This document shows, one piece after another, positions 8,190-17,720 of a stretch of DNA of 64,000 nt; position 1 is the first letter of the stretch, and the number at the start of each line of letters is the position of its first letter. The notes below the pieces were generated by a model that had not been told where the DNA came from, did not search any database, and saw only the letters and a list, made by a program, of their open reading frames with translations. Origin of the DNA: Gordonia namibiensis NBRC 108229 (GTDB taxonomy: Bacteria > Actinomycetota > Actinomycetes > Mycobacteriales > Mycobacteriaceae); NCBI RefSeq assembly GCF_000298235.1, contig NZ_BAHE01000015.1, positions 124,001-188,000 on the forward strand, read 5' to 3'. Both the position numbers and the translations under genes were made by a program.

Positions 8190-8774
8190 GTGGGCCAGTT
8201 GTCGTTTTTCTCCGCGGAGACCGAGGAGCCCGCGTACTCCGATCTCGCGGGTCTGCTCGCGGCGCACGGTCAGGCCGTCCGTTCGGATTCCGGTACGCGG
8301 GTCTCGATCGTCGTCCGCGATCGCTGGCGCGCGGAGCAGATCGTCGAGGAGATGCGGACCTCCGGTCTCGACGCCGAGGTCACCACTTCTGATGAGGGCA
8401 CCCCGCTGGCCCGCACCGCCGCGAGTCATGAACTGGACTCGCTGCACCAGGCGTGGTCGGCCGGAGCGGTCAAGGCGATGCCCGCCGGCTGGATTCCGTC
8501 GTACCGAGCGCTGCGGCTCTGGGTGATCGCCTCCGGCCACTCCGACGAGGGCCGCTACCAACTCGGTCTCGACCCGCACGCCCCCGACACCCACGCGGCC
8601 CTCGCCACCGCTCTGATGCGGGTGGGGATCGCACCCACGCTGGTCGGCACGCGGGGCCATTCACCTGCACTGCGTATCGCCGGACACCGCCGTCTCGTTC
8701 GTTTGCACGAATACGTGGGTCCTCCACCGAATGCCGCGGCGGTGCCGGATTGGCCACCTGCGGACATCCATTAG
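8190..8774 (+). CDS. Conserved hypothetical protein (Rv3647c-like)
   Basis: 194 aa from GTG 8190 (MGQLSFFSAE). It is soluble, with no membrane helix. The middle region HELDSLHQAWSAGAVKAMP and the C-terminal part are typical of the conserved actinobacterial protein that lies between cspA and topA in mycobacteria. Function is not established. Its fixed neighbourhood suggests a housekeeping role, possibly linked to chromosome biology, but no motif supports a specific reaction. Confidence 0.85.
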   Translation: MGQLSFFSAETEEPAYSDLAGLLAAHGQAVRSDSGTRVSIVVRDRWRAEQIVEEMRTSGLDAEVTTSDEGTPLARTAASHELDSLHQAWSAGAVKAMPAGWIPSYRALRLWVIASGHSDEGRYQLGLDPHAPDTHAALATALMRVGIAPTLVGTRGHSPALRIAGHRRLVRLHEYVGPPPNAAAVPDWPPADIH

Positions 8775-8958
8775 CGATCTCGACGAGAATTCTTTGACCT
8801 GGGAAAACGCGGGCTGGTAGCGCGGTATGGGTCACATCTGACAGCGCGACATGGAATTCAGATGTGCAAACGGCGCTATACATAAGGTACAAACCCATCG
8901 AACACACCTGTTTCAACGCGCAGGTGGTTCTCCACCCAGTCAACCGAAGGACGCCCCG

Positions 8959-11900
8959 GTGGCCGAGACCAGCACCGCATCCCGCTCTAGTGGGGGAATC
9001 CGACGACTCGTGATCGTCGAGTCCCCTACGAAGGCGCGCAAGATCGCCGGTTACCTCGGCTCCAGCTACGTGGTGGAGTCGTCCCGCGGCCACATCCGCG
9101 ACCTGCCGCGCGGCGCCGCCGACGTGCCCGCCAAGTACAAGGGACAGCCCTGGGCCCGTCTCGGCGTGAACGTCGACGACAACTTCGAACCGCTCTACGT
9201 CGTCTCGCCGGACAAGAAGACCACCGTCAGCGAACTGAAGTCGCTGATGAAGGATGTCGACGAGCTCTACCTCGCCACGGACGGTGACCGCGAGGGGGAG
9301 GCCATCGCCTGGCACCTCCTCGAGACGCTCAAGCCGAAGATCCCGGTCAAGCGGATGGTCTTCCACGAGATCACCGAACCTGCGATCCGCGCCGCCGCCG
9401 AGAACCCGCGTGACCTCGACATCGACCTGGTCGACGCCCAGGAGACCCGCCGCATCCTCGACCGCCTCTACGGCTACGAGGTGTCGCCGGTCCTGTGGAA
9501 GAAGGTCATGCCGAAGCTGTCGGCGGGGCGTGTGCAGTCCGTTGCGACGCGCATCATCGTCGAGCGTGAACGTGAGCGCATGGCGTTCGTGTCCGCCGAG
9601 TACTGGGACATCGCCGCGACCATGGACGCCGGCGCCGAGGCCAGCCCGTCGACGTTCAAGGCACGTCTGGTCAACGTCGACGACGCCCGCGTCGCCACCG
9701 GTCGCGACTTCGAGGCGACCGGCGAACTGAAGAAGTCCGACGGCGTCGTCGTGCTGAACGCCGACCGTGCGGAGAGCCTGGCCGCAGGCCTGCGTGGCGC
9801 GGCCATGACGGTGACGTCGGTCGAGGAGAAGCCCTACACCCGCCGCCCGTACGCGCCGTTCATGACGTCGACGCTGCAGCAAGAGGCCGGCCGCAAGCTG
9901 CGGTTCACCTCCGACCGCACCATGCGCATCGCGCAGCGGCTGTATGAGAACGGCTTCATCACGTACATGCGTACCGACTCGACGAGCCTGAGCGAGTCGG
10001 CGATCAACGCCGCCCGTGCCCAGGCCCGCGAGTTGTACGGCGACAACTTCGTCCATCCGACGCCGCGTCAGTACACCCGCAAGGTCAAGAACGCGCAGGA
10101 AGCCCACGAGGCGATCCGTCCCGCGGGCGAGACCTTCCGGACCCCCGGTCAGGTCGCCGGCCAGCTCGAGGCCGACGAGTTCCGCCTCTACGAGCTCATC
10201 TGGCAGCGCACCGTCGCCTCCCAGATGGCCGACGCCAAGGGCACCACGCTGAGCCTGCGCATCGCGGGTACCGCCTCCTCGGGCGAGCGCGCGACCTTCG
10301 CCTCGTCGGGCCGCACCATCACGTTCCCCGGCTTCTTGTCGGCCTACGTCGAGACCGTCGACGAGCAGACCGGTGGTCAGGCCGACGACGCCGAGAACCG
10401 CCTGCCGCAGCTGACCGAGGGACAGTCGCTCACCGCGACCGAGCTCACCGCTGACGGCCATTCGACCAACCCGCCGGCCCGCTTCACCGAGGCGTCGCTG
10501 GTCAAGGTGCTCGAAGAGCTGGGCATCGGCCGTCCGTCGACCTACGCCTCGATCATCGGCACCATCCAGGACCGCGGCTACGTCGTGAAGAAGGGCAACG
10601 CCCTTGTCCCGTCCTGGATCGCCTTCGCGGTGGTCGGGCTCCTCGAGGCGTACTTCGAGAGTCTCGTCGACTACGACTTCACCGCGACCCTGGAAGACGA
10701 CCTCGACCAGATCGCCACCGGCAACGAGAACCGCACCAAGTGGCTGACGGAGTTCTACTTCGGCGACGAGCGGTCCGGCGACGACGCCGAGGCACGATCT
10801 GCATCGTCGGCGATCGCCCAATACGGCGGCCTCAAGAAGCTCGTCGGCGTCAACCTGGAGGAGATCGACGCCCGCCAGGTCAACTCGATCCGGCTCTTCG
10901 ACGACGAAGAAGGCCGTCCGATCTACGTGCGCGTCGGCCGCTTCGGCCCGTACCTCGAACGTGACGTCAACGCGAACAAGAAGACCGACGCCGACGCCGA
11001 ACCCGATCTGCAGCGTGCCAACCTGCCGGCCGACATCACGCCGGACGAGCTGACCCTGGAGATCGCGGAGAAGCTGTTCTCGACGCCGCAGGAGGGTCGC
11101 TCGCTTGGCGTCGACCCGCTGACCGGCCACGAGATCGTTGCCAAGGAAGGACGTTTCGGTCCGTACGTGACCGAGATCCTGCCGTCCGACGACGATGACG
11201 ACGACGGTGATGCCCCGATCACCATCCCCGCGGGTCCGACGCCGCGCGACGGCGGATCCCCCGGTGCCGGCGGCAGCGATGCCGGCGACGCCGATGTGGT
11301 CCCGCTGGATTCCCCGGGCGGCGGCACCACCACCAAGACCAAGCCGGCTGCGAAGAAGGCCGCCAAGAAGGCAGCGAAGAAGGCCGGTCCCAAGCCGCGC
11401 ACCGGCTCGCTGTTCAAGTCGATGGACATCTCGACGGTCACCCTCGAGGATGCGCTGAAGCTGCTGTCGCTGCCGCGCGTCGTCGGCGTCGACCCCGAGT
11501 CCGGCGACGAGATCACCGCGCAGAACGGCCGCTACGGTCCGTACCTGAAGAAGGGTTCCGATTCGCGGTCCCTCGGCAGCGAGGAACAGCTCTTCGAGAT
11601 CACTCTCGAGGAAGCCCTGAAGATCTACTCCGAACCGAAGCGTCGTGGACGGCAGGCTGCTGCTCCGCCGCTGCGTGAACTGGGGAAGGACGACGAGGTC
11701 AGCGGCAAGCCGATGGTCATCAAGGACGGCCGCTTCGGTCCGTACGTGACCGACGGCGAGACCAACGCCAGCCTGCGCAAGGGCGACGAGGTCGACTCGA
11801 TCACGCCGGAGCGCGCGATGGAACTCCTCGCCGATCGTCGTGCCCGCGGTCCGGCCAAGAAGGCGGCGAAGAAGGCTGCCAAGAAGGCCCCGGCCAAGAA

Positions 11901-12021
11901 GGCGGCGAAGAAGACGGCCGCCAAGAAGACCGCGAAGAAGGCTGCCGCCAAGAAGACGACGGCCAAGAAGACCGCGGCCAAGAAGACGGCCGCGAAGAAG
12001 ACGGATTCGTCGGAGGACTGA
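8959..12021 (+). CDS. topA: DNA topoisomerase I
   Basis: 1020 aa from GTG 8959, seven bases after an AAGGA ribosome-binding site; the frame is open upstream but starts later than the typical family N-terminus otherwise. Type IA enzyme that relaxes negative supercoils through a 5'-phosphotyrosine link. Visible: TOPRIM motifs (VIVESPTKA near the N-terminus, DGDREGEAIAWHL), and the active-site ITYMRTDS segment with Tyr at about residue 336. The C-terminus has several basic FGPY-containing repeats and ends in a Lys/Ala-rich tail (AKKAAKK repeats, last ~70 residues), as in mycobacterial TopA, which binds DNA and aids processivity. Confidence 0.98.
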   Translation: MAETSTASRSSGGIRRLVIVESPTKARKIAGYLGSSYVVESSRGHIRDLPRGAADVPAKYKGQPWARLGVNVDDNFEPLYVVSPDKKTTVSELKSLMKDVDELYLATDGDREGEAIAWHLLETLKPKIPVKRMVFHEITEPAIRAAAENPRDLDIDLVDAQETRRILDRLYGYEVSPVLWKKVMPKLSAGRVQSVATRIIVERERERMAFVSAEYWDIAATMDAGAEASPSTFKARLVNVDDARVATGRDFEATGELKKSDGVVVLNADRAESLAAGLRGAAMTVTSVEEKPYTRRPYAPFMTSTLQQEAGRKLRFTSDRTMRIAQRLYENGFITYMRTDSTSLSESAINAARAQARELYGDNFVHPTPRQYTRKVKNAQEAHEAIRPAGETFRTPGQVAGQLEADEFRLYELIWQRTVASQMADAKGTTLSLRIAGTASSGERATFASSGRTITFPGFLSAYVETVDEQTGGQADDAENRLPQLTEGQSLTATELTADGHSTNPPARFTEASLVKVLEELGIGRPSTYASIIGTIQDRGYVVKKGNALVPSWIAFAVVGLLEAYFESLVDYDFTATLEDDLDQIATGNENRTKWLTEFYFGDERSGDDAEARSASSAIAQYGGLKKLVGVNLEEIDARQVNSIRLFDDEEGRPIYVRVGRFGPYLERDVNANKKTDADAEPDLQRANLPADITPDELTLEIAEKLFSTPQEGRSLGVDPLTGHEIVAKEGRFGPYVTEILPSDDDDDDGDAPITIPAGPTPRDGGSPGAGGSDAGDADVVPLDSPGGGTTTKTKPAAKKAAKKAAKKAGPKPRTGSLFKSMDISTVTLEDALKLLSLPRVVGVDPESGDEITAQNGRYGPYLKKGSDSRSLGSEEQLFEITLEEALKIYSEPKRRGRQAAAPPLRELGKDDEVSGKPMVIKDGRFGPYVTDGETNASLRKGDEVDSITPERAMELLADRRARGPAKKAAKKAAKKAPAKKAAKKTAAKKTAKKAAAKKTTAKKTAAKKTAAKKTDSSED

Positions 12022-12040
12022 GCGCCCTTCGTGGCTCGCT

Positions 12041-12160
12041 TCGCTCGCACCTCAGGGAGCGGGGGTTGGCCGCACTCGCACCTCAGGGAGCGGGGGTTGG
12101 CCGCGCTCGCACCTTCGTGAGCGGGCGGGGGTTGCCGCGCTCGCGCCTCGGACGCGATGG
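12041..12160. repeat. GC-rich direct repeats between topA and cyclase genes
   Basis: The core CTCAGGGAGCGGGGGTTGGC occurs at 12051-12070 and 12082-12101 (period 31), and a degenerate third copy spans ~12113-12138. They fill the short space between the convergent ends of topA and the adenylate cyclase gene. Related CTCAGGGAGC / CTGAGGTGCGAG sequences occur in other convergent junctions of the window (48476, 56664, 58850). They may act as bidirectional terminators or be a dispersed intergenic repeat family. Confidence 0.75.
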
Positions 12161-12166
12161 CCGGCT

Positions 12167-13753
12167 TCAGTCCAGGCGGTACGGCTCCATGTGCGGGCGG
12201 GCGAGAAGGGTCTCGATCCCTCGTCCGCGGAGTTCAACGCCTTCGCCGATCTCCCAGTGCTCGGCCTCCTGATGCGAGGCCAGGAACACTGCACGGGCCG
12301 AACCCAGCACACGGGTGGGCTCGTCCTTCGCGAGTTCGGTGAGACGGGCGGCCTCGTTCACCGGGTCTCCGATGACGGTGTACTCGAGGCGCTGTTCGGC
12401 GCCGATGTGACCGGCAATCGCCTTGCCTGCGGAGACGCCGATGCCGATGTCGGTGTCGCCGAGGGTCTGGTACAGCTCGGCACGTAGTTCGCGCGCGGAG
12501 GCCAGAGCGCGGCCGGCGAAGTCGTCGAGGTCGAGGGGAGCGCCGAAGATCGCGAGCGCTGCGTCACCCTGGAACTTGTTGACGAAGCCGCCATGGCGTC
12601 CGACGACGGTCACGACCACCCGGAAGAACTCGTTGAGCAGCTCGACGATCTCGCGAGGCGGACGGTTCACCGCCAGGCGCGTCGAACCGACGATGTCGAC
12701 GAACAGCACGCCGACGTAGCGTTCCTCGCCGCCGAGTTCGGTACCGGTCTCGATGGCGCGTCGAGCGACGTCCTCGCCGACGTAGCGGCCGAACAGGTTG
12801 CGTAGTTCCTGTCGTTCGCGCAGGTCGGCGACCATGTCGTTGAAGCCGGCCTGCAGCAGGCCGAGGTCGCTGCCGTCGTAGATCTTCACCGCGACGTTCA
12901 GGTCGCCCTCACTGACCTTCGACTGGGCGCGGCGCAACTGCTTGATCGGGTCGTTGATCGCGGCCACCACGCGCACGATCGCGATGACGCTGAATGCGAG
13001 AGCCGACACCGCCATCCACAGGATCGGACGTTCCAGGCCGGTGGAGTCGCCCTCGAAGATGTCCAGCCGGTGCAGCACGATCAGGCCGATGATGACGACC
13101 ATCGGTGCAACGACGCTGATCACCCAGAACGCGGTGATGCGGGTGGTGACGCTCGGGGCGATCGCATGGTCGGGGTTGTTGGCCATCGCGGCGACGGTGA
13201 TCGGCCGCATGACCTTTTCTGCCTGCATGTAGCTGAGGGCGCAGGTGACCATCGCACCGATGGCGCTCGCGATGGCGACGATGAAGGCGTTCTTCGACGA
13301 CACCGTCAGGTTGACCAGGGTGAAGAGCGCGCCGCCCACCACCCACAGCGCGGCGTTGACGACCGTCAGCAGCGTCGGTAGCGCGAGGGCGCGGCGTCGG
13401 GCGGCCTCGTTGTCGAGTCGCGTGCGTCTTCGGTGCCACACGAGCACGGGTAGCGACAGCTGGATACTGGCGTACCCGCCGATGACCATCGCGATCAGCA
13501 AGTAGCTCGCGAAGATCACCTGGTTCAGTGCGGTGATCTCGTCCAGGCTGATGGAATCCTGGAGCGGCATCCCGAAGCGGAGGAAGGCGAAGGTGAAGAG
13601 CGCGCCGACGAGATTCGCGCGGAGCATGTCGAGCGCGAGGATCGGCCACGGCGTATGAATCAGCCAACGGCCAAGGTGCAGCACCTTGGACCATCGCGAC
13701 CGCTGTTCCACCACGGAGACTACGGTAGCTGGCTGCTTGCAATCGTTAAACAC
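12167..13753 (-). CDS. Membrane-anchored class III adenylate cyclase (Rv3645-like)
   Basis: 528 aa. The N-terminal half has six hydrophobic helices (residues ~35-275), followed by a HAMP linker (DPIKQLRRAQSKVSEGDLNVAV, from about residue 268) and a C-terminal cyclase homology domain from about residue 340. The catalytic features are present: metal-binding FVDIVGST, the KFQGDAALAIFGAP segment, and GDPVNEAARL with the transition-state Asn/Arg pair. It makes cAMP from ATP at the membrane. Architecture and position next to topA and holB match Rv3645. The start at 13753 gives the expected length. Confidence 0.93.
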   Translation of the reverse strand: MFNDCKQPATVVSVVEQRSRWSKVLHLGRWLIHTPWPILALDMLRANLVGALFTFAFLRFGMPLQDSISLDEITALNQVIFASYLLIAMVIGGYASIQLSLPVLVWHRRRTRLDNEAARRRALALPTLLTVVNAALWVVGGALFTLVNLTVSSKNAFIVAIASAIGAMVTCALSYMQAEKVMRPITVAAMANNPDHAIAPSVTTRITAFWVISVVAPMVVIIGLIVLHRLDIFEGDSTGLERPILWMAVSALAFSVIAIVRVVAAINDPIKQLRRAQSKVSEGDLNVAVKIYDGSDLGLLQAGFNDMVADLRERQELRNLFGRYVGEDVARRAIETGTELGGEERYVGVLFVDIVGSTRLAVNRPPREIVELLNEFFRVVVTVVGRHGGFVNKFQGDAALAIFGAPLDLDDFAGRALASARELRAELYQTLGDTDIGIGVSAGKAIAGHIGAEQRLEYTVIGDPVNEAARLTELAKDEPTRVLGSARAVFLASHQEAEHWEIGEGVELRGRGIETLLARPHMEPYRLD

Positions 13754-13799
13754 GGTTCCGCCCCGTTGGCGTGTCCGAACTGCGGTTTAGGGTGTCGTT

Positions 13800-15086
13800 G
13801 TGACCAATGTCTTTGATCGGCTGACCGGCCAAGAGGCCATCGCGGACGATCTGCGGGCCGCCGCGCGTGCTGCGCGGGTCCTCGCGCAGCAACTCGACGC
13901 GGGCAGCAGCGAGGGCCTGTTCGTGCCCGACGACGAGATCCCGGGCGTCGACGCGGGGTGGTCACGCGCGTCGATGACGCACTCCTGGTTGTTCACCGGG
14001 CCGCCGGGAAGCGGTCGTTCGGTCGCTGCGACGTGTTTCGCTGCCGCCCTGCAGTGCCAGTCGCCCGAGTCTGCGAACGTCGGGTGCGGCGAGTGCCGCG
14101 CGTGTGTGACGGTGATGGCAAAGACCCACGCCGACGTCCGGCACGTCGTGCCCGAGGGTCTGAGTCTGGCGGTCAACGCGATGCGCGACATCGTCCAGGC
14201 CGCCGCCCGACGCCCCGGGACCGGTCGCTGGCAGATCGTGATCGTGGAGGACGCCGACCGCCTCACCGAGCAGGCCGCCAACGCGCTGCTGAAGGTCGTC
14301 GAGGAGCCGCCACCCCGCACCGTCTTCCTGCTGTGCGCGCCGTCGGTGGACCCCGAGGACATCTCGGTCACCCTCCGATCGCGATGCCGGCACGTCGCGC
14401 TGGTGTCGCCGACACCCGCGGCCATCGAACGGGTCCTGATCGAACGCGACGGCCTCGACCCCGACCAGGCCCGATGGGCGGCGTCGGTCTGCGGCGGCCA
14501 CATCGGCCGCGCCCGGCGCCTCGCCACCGACCCCGACGCCCGTTCCCAGCGGGAGAAGGCGCTGTCGCTGGCACGGGCGGCTTCCCGGGATTCGACGGCG
14601 TACGCCGCGGCCGAGGAGCTGGTGCGTTCGGCGGAGACAGCGGCCAAGGCGATCAGCGCGGAACTCGACGAGGCCGAGACCGAGGAGATGAAGACCGCGC
14701 TCGGTGCGGGCGGCACCGGCAAGGGGACCGCCCGGATGCCCCGCGGTAGTGCCGGCGCGCTCAAGGAGCTGGAGAAGCGACAGAAGTCGCGGGCCACGCG
14801 CGTCGGACGCGACGTCCTCGACCGCGCCCTCGTCGACCTCGCCGCGCTCTTCCGCGACGCGCTCGTCGTCGGGGTCGGGGCGAAGGTGACCGCGATGCAC
14901 CCCGACAAGTCCGACGACATCTCAATACCCCTGGCCGGCTACGCCCGCCCCGAGCAGCTGCTGTCCTGCGTCGAGGCCGTTCTCGACTGTCGTGAGGCGC
15001 TGGACATGAACGTCAAACCCAAGTTCGCGGTGGACGACATGGTCGCCCGGATCGGGTTGGCACTCAAGCGCAAGGTCGACGCCTAG
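13800..15086 (+). CDS. holB: DNA polymerase III subunit delta'
   Basis: 428 aa from GTG 13800 (MTNVFDRLTGQEAI). AAA+ clamp-loader subunit. Visible: TGPPGSGRS in place of Walker A (Arg instead of the usual Lys, in keeping with the non-hydrolysing role of delta'), a zinc-binding cysteine cluster (CGECRAC with upstream Cys, residues ~83-103), IVEDADRLTEQAANALLK, and the SRC motif (SRCRHV). Part of the replicative clamp loader. It diverges from the cyclase gene, with a 46-base gap that must hold both promoters. Confidence 0.93.
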   Translation: MTNVFDRLTGQEAIADDLRAAARAARVLAQQLDAGSSEGLFVPDDEIPGVDAGWSRASMTHSWLFTGPPGSGRSVAATCFAAALQCQSPESANVGCGECRACVTVMAKTHADVRHVVPEGLSLAVNAMRDIVQAAARRPGTGRWQIVIVEDADRLTEQAANALLKVVEEPPPRTVFLLCAPSVDPEDISVTLRSRCRHVALVSPTPAAIERVLIERDGLDPDQARWAASVCGGHIGRARRLATDPDARSQREKALSLARAASRDSTAYAAAEELVRSAETAAKAISAELDEAETEEMKTALGAGGTGKGTARMPRGSAGALKELEKRQKSRATRVGRDVLDRALVDLAALFRDALVVGVGAKVTAMHPDKSDDISIPLAGYARPEQLLSCVEAVLDCREALDMNVKPKFAVDDMVARIGLALKRKVDA

Positions 15087-15111
15087 ATCAGCTGGATCAC
15101 AGATCTCGCTG

Positions 15112-15157
15112 ATCCACCCAATATTGGTAACTGATGTGTTACCAATATTGGGTGGAT
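15112..15157. promoter_or_regulatory. 20-bp perfect inverted repeat over the ArsR start codon (probable operator)
   Basis: Arms 15112-15131 and 15138-15157 are exact reverse complements separated by TGATGT. Each arm itself contains the self-complementary 10-mer CCAATATTGG. The ATG of the ArsR gene (15134) lies in the loop, so half of the operator is coding sequence. The dyad is AT-rich in a GC-rich genome. It is probably the autoregulatory binding site of the ArsR protein; an RNA hairpin hiding the start codon is an alternative or additional effect. Confidence 0.8.
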
Positions 15158-15520
15158 GCATTCGAGGCGATCGCCGACCCGACTCGTAGGGCACTCGTCG
15201 AACGTCTCGCGCAGCGCCCCGCGCGCGTCGTCGATCTCGCGGCCGAACATCCGGTCAGCCGTCCCGCGATCTCGCGCCACCTGCGGGTCCTCGGCGAGGC
15301 CGGCGTGGTCTCGGCCGTCGACCGCGGCCGCGAACGGCACTACGAACTCGTGCCCGGCGGACTGGCGCCGGTGCGCGACTGGCTCGACGAACTGGCGTCG
15401 GGGGGAACGCCGCCGTTCGGCGAGCATCATCTCGACGCGCTCGATCTCGAGGTGCGACGCACCGTGCGGGAGTTCGACGACCCGAGCCACCAGACCGGCG
15501 AACAGAAGGAGACAGGATGA
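15134..15520 (+). CDS. ArsR-family transcriptional regulator
   Basis: 128 aa. Winged-helix protein of the SRPBCC-associated ArsR subgroup: DAFEAIADPTRRALVERLAQRP at the N-terminus, a recognition helix around SRPAISRHLRVL (residues ~36-47), and the wing VSAVDRGRERHYELV. No arsenic or metal cysteine box is seen. The start is ATG 15134, within the loop of a perfect dyad. The 3' end overlaps the next gene by ATGA, so regulator and SRPBCC protein are one operon, probably repressed by its own product. Confidence 0.92.
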   Translation: MCYQYWVDAFEAIADPTRRALVERLAQRPARVVDLAAEHPVSRPAISRHLRVLGEAGVVSAVDRGRERHYELVPGGLAPVRDWLDELASGGTPPFGEHHLDALDLEVRRTVREFDDPSHQTGEQKETG

Positions 15521-16044
15521 ATGCCGACGTGACGGCCACCGGCCGCCGGGAGATCCGCGACGGGGTTCCCTATGTGGTCCTCGAGCGCACCTTCACCGCG
15601 CCTGTGGCCGCGGTGTGGGCGGCCATCACCGAACCAGCGCGGCTGGAACGCTGGGTGGGGACCTGGGACGGCGATCCGACCGACGGTTTCGTCGATTTCC
15701 GTATGACCGCAGAGGGTGAGGACGCGGCGCCGGAGCAAATGTCCATTCTGGAATGCGAGCCGCCGAACCGGCTCGTCGTCGAATCGAAATCGCCCGATCC
15801 CGAGGGCGGACCCGACGACGTGTGGCGGCTGGAGTTGGATCTCAGCGAGGCCGATGGGACCACCACACTCACGTTCGCGCAGGGACTTCCACGCCCCGAG
15901 ATGGCCGAGAACGTCGGTCCCGGGTGGGAGTACTATCTCGACCGGCTCGTCGCGGCCGAATCCGGCAGCGGCGTCGACGCGGTGGACTGGGATGCCTACT
16001 ATCCGGCGCTGTCGGCCCCGTACGCGCAGATGTTCGCCGGCTGA
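15517..16044 (+). CDS. SRPBCC (AHSA1-like) domain protein
   Basis: 175 aa, starting in the ATGA overlap with the ArsR gene. Typical AHSA1/START-like features: VVLERTFTAPVAAVWAAITEPARLERW at residues ~18-44 and the repeated aromatic/acidic strands, ending in a C-terminal helix (GWEYYLDRL). The fold forms a hydrophobic ligand cavity. ArsR-SRPBCC pairs are common in actinobacteria, but their ligands are mostly unknown; no specific substrate can be named here. Confidence 0.9.
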   Translation: MNADVTATGRREIRDGVPYVVLERTFTAPVAAVWAAITEPARLERWVGTWDGDPTDGFVDFRMTAEGEDAAPEQMSILECEPPNRLVVESKSPDPEGGPDDVWRLELDLSEADGTTTLTFAQGLPRPEMAENVGPGWEYYLDRLVAAESGSGVDAVDWDAYYPALSAPYAQMFAG

Positions 16045-16108
16045 GTACGTCGCGACTCTTACGCGGCGGTAATCGGGTTGCAACACGGCCTCTTTAACGT
16101 CTCCGGTC

Positions 16109-16954
16109 ATGACACGCCCCCTGGGTACGGGGATCAACATCTCTGGACTGACCAAGACGTTCACCTCCCGCTCGTTGCGCGGGAGTTCGACGGTGACCGC
16201 GTTGTCCGACGTCTCGCTGAGCACGTCGGAGGGTTCCTTCCTGTCATTGCTCGGTCCGTCGGGCTGCGGCAAGTCGACGGTGCTGCGCATCCTCGCCGGC
16301 CTCGAGGACGCCACCTCGGGGACTGCGTTAATGAACGGGCAATCACCGCTGGACCTCCAGCGAAACCACGAGCTGGGCATCGCCTTCCAGGATTCGGCGC
16401 TGCTGCCGTGGCGCTCGGTGGAATCGAACATCAAGCTGCCGCTGCAGGTCGGTGGTCTGCCGGCCGACGACGACCTCGTCGCCGACCTGATCGAACTGGT
16501 CGGCCTCAAGGGTTTCGAGATGTCCAAGCCCGCGATGCTCTCCGGCGGTATGCGCCAACGTGTTTCGATCGCTCGCGCGCTGGTGGTGAAACCGACTGCA
16601 CTGCTGCTCGACGAACCGTTCGGTGCGCTCGACGACATGACCCGGCAGCGGCTCAACGTCGAACTGCTGCGCATCTGGACCGAGAAGCCGGCAACCACGC
16701 TGATGGTCACGCACGGCATCGCCGAGGCGGTCTTCCTCTCCGACGTGGTCGCGGTCATGAGTCCACGTCCGGGCACGGTCGTGGAGGTGGTTCCCATCGA
16801 TCTGCCGCGGCCCCGCGTCCCGGAGATGATGCGTACACCCGAGTTCCATGCGATCCACGACCATCTGTCCGGACTCCTGTTCGGCAAGCAGGCGACCACC
16901 GAAGCGGCCGAAGACGTTGCTCCGGAACCTGTTGCGGAGGGTGTGCGTGGCTAG
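16109..16954 (+). CDS. ABC transporter ATP-binding protein (nitrate/sulfonate/taurine type)
   Basis: 281 aa. All ATPase motifs are present: Walker [10 protein letters not shown] (residues ~49-57), Q-loop [10 protein letters not shown], signature LSGGMRQR, Walker [12 protein letters not shown], and H-loop VTHGIAEA. The LPWR after the Q-loop and LDDMTR after Walker B are typical of the SsuB/TauB subfamily. First gene of a four-gene importer operon (16109-19654); its end overlaps the first permease by GTGGCTAG. Substrate discussed under the binding protein. Confidence 0.93.
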   Translation: MTRPLGTGINISGLTKTFTSRSLRGSSTVTALSDVSLSTSEGSFLSLLGPSGCGKSTVLRILAGLEDATSGTALMNGQSPLDLQRNHELGIAFQDSALLPWRSVESNIKLPLQVGGLPADDDLVADLIELVGLKGFEMSKPAMLSGGMRQRVSIARALVVKPTALLLDEPFGALDDMTRQRLNVELLRIWTEKPATTLMVTHGIAEAVFLSDVVAVMSPRPGTVVEVVPIDLPRPRVPEMMRTPEFHAIHDHLSGLLFGKQATTEAAEDVAPEPVAEGVRG

Positions 16955-17720
16955 ATTCGGGTCGGTCCGATGGGTGGCCGGTCTCGGGGGAATCGTCGGG
17001 CTCATCGTGGTGTGGTGGATCGCCGGCGCGCTGGAGCTGTTCGGCGGAACGATCCCGACGCCGTGGTCGGTACTCGCCGAGATCGGTGAGACCGGGTCCT
17101 CCTACTACGTCGACAACTTCTCGCTGACAGTCGAACTCGCGCTCCGCGGCTTCCTCTGGGGCAACGGGCTCGCGATCGCCCTGGCCGTGGTCGTGATCTT
17201 GTTCCCGCCGGTGGAGGGACTCGCGACCCAGCTCGCGATCCTGTCGTACTGCACGCCGATCATCGCGGTCGCGCCGATCATCCAGGTGGCCTTCGCCGAG
17301 GTGACGACGATGATCGTCTTCCTCGCCGCCATCTCGGTGTTCTTCACGACGATGATCGGGACGCTGTCGGGATTGCGCTCACCGCACGCCGGAAGTCTCG
17401 ACCTCATCAAGGTCTACGGCGGTGGCCGCTTCGCGCAGCTGTGGCGGGTGCGGTCCGTCGCCGCATTGCCGAACACGCTGGCCGCCATCAAGATCGCTGC
17501 TCCGGCCGCTGTGCTCGGCGCCGTGCTCGGTGAGTTCCTCGCGATGCCCGAGACCGGTGCCGGACCGGCGATGATCATCGCACAGCAGAGCGGCAACATC
17601 CCGCAGGTGTGGGCCATCGCCCTGATCAGCGGAGCGGTTGCGGGCATCGGTTACGCCGTGGTCGCGGTGATCGCCAAGTATGCGACGGCCTGGTCGAACG
17701 GAACGGCGGCGGGACGATGA
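16947..17720 (+). CDS. ABC transporter permease (first of two)
   Basis: 257 aa from GTG 16947, overlapping the ATPase gene by 8 nt; the earlier open frame lies inside that gene. Six membrane helices of the BPD_transp_1 fold, with the cytoplasmic EAA-like loop [19 protein letters not shown] at residues ~150-170 that docks on the ATPase. It overlaps the second permease by ATGA. Two distinct permease genes imply a heterodimeric membrane channel. Confidence 0.9.
   Translation: MARFGSVRWVAGLGGIVGLIVVWWIAGALELFGGTIPTPWSVLAEIGETGSSYYVDNFSLTVELALRGFLWGNGLAIALAVVVILFPPVEGLATQLAILSYCTPIIAVAPIIQVAFAEVTTMIVFLAAISVFFTTMIGTLSGLRSPHAGSLDLIKVYGGGRFAQLWRVRSVAALPNTLAAIKIAAPAAVLGAVLGEFLAMPETGAGPAMIIAQQSGNIPQVWAIALISGAVAGIGYAVVAVIAKYATAWSNGTAAGR

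Noticed and set aside
8470..11130. 886-aa minus-strand open frame opposite topA
   Set aside because: Shadow of topA: high-GC genes leave long antisense frames. The plus strand encodes all type IA topoisomerase motifs.
11830..12018. Lys/Ala-rich repeat region at the end of topA as a separate repeat element
   Set aside because: It is the known basic C-terminal tail of mycobacterial-type topoisomerase I, in frame with the enzyme.
16045..16108. Riboswitch before the NMT1/SsuA-type importer
   Set aside because: Only 64 bases are available and no TPP or FMN riboswitch core is recognisable.
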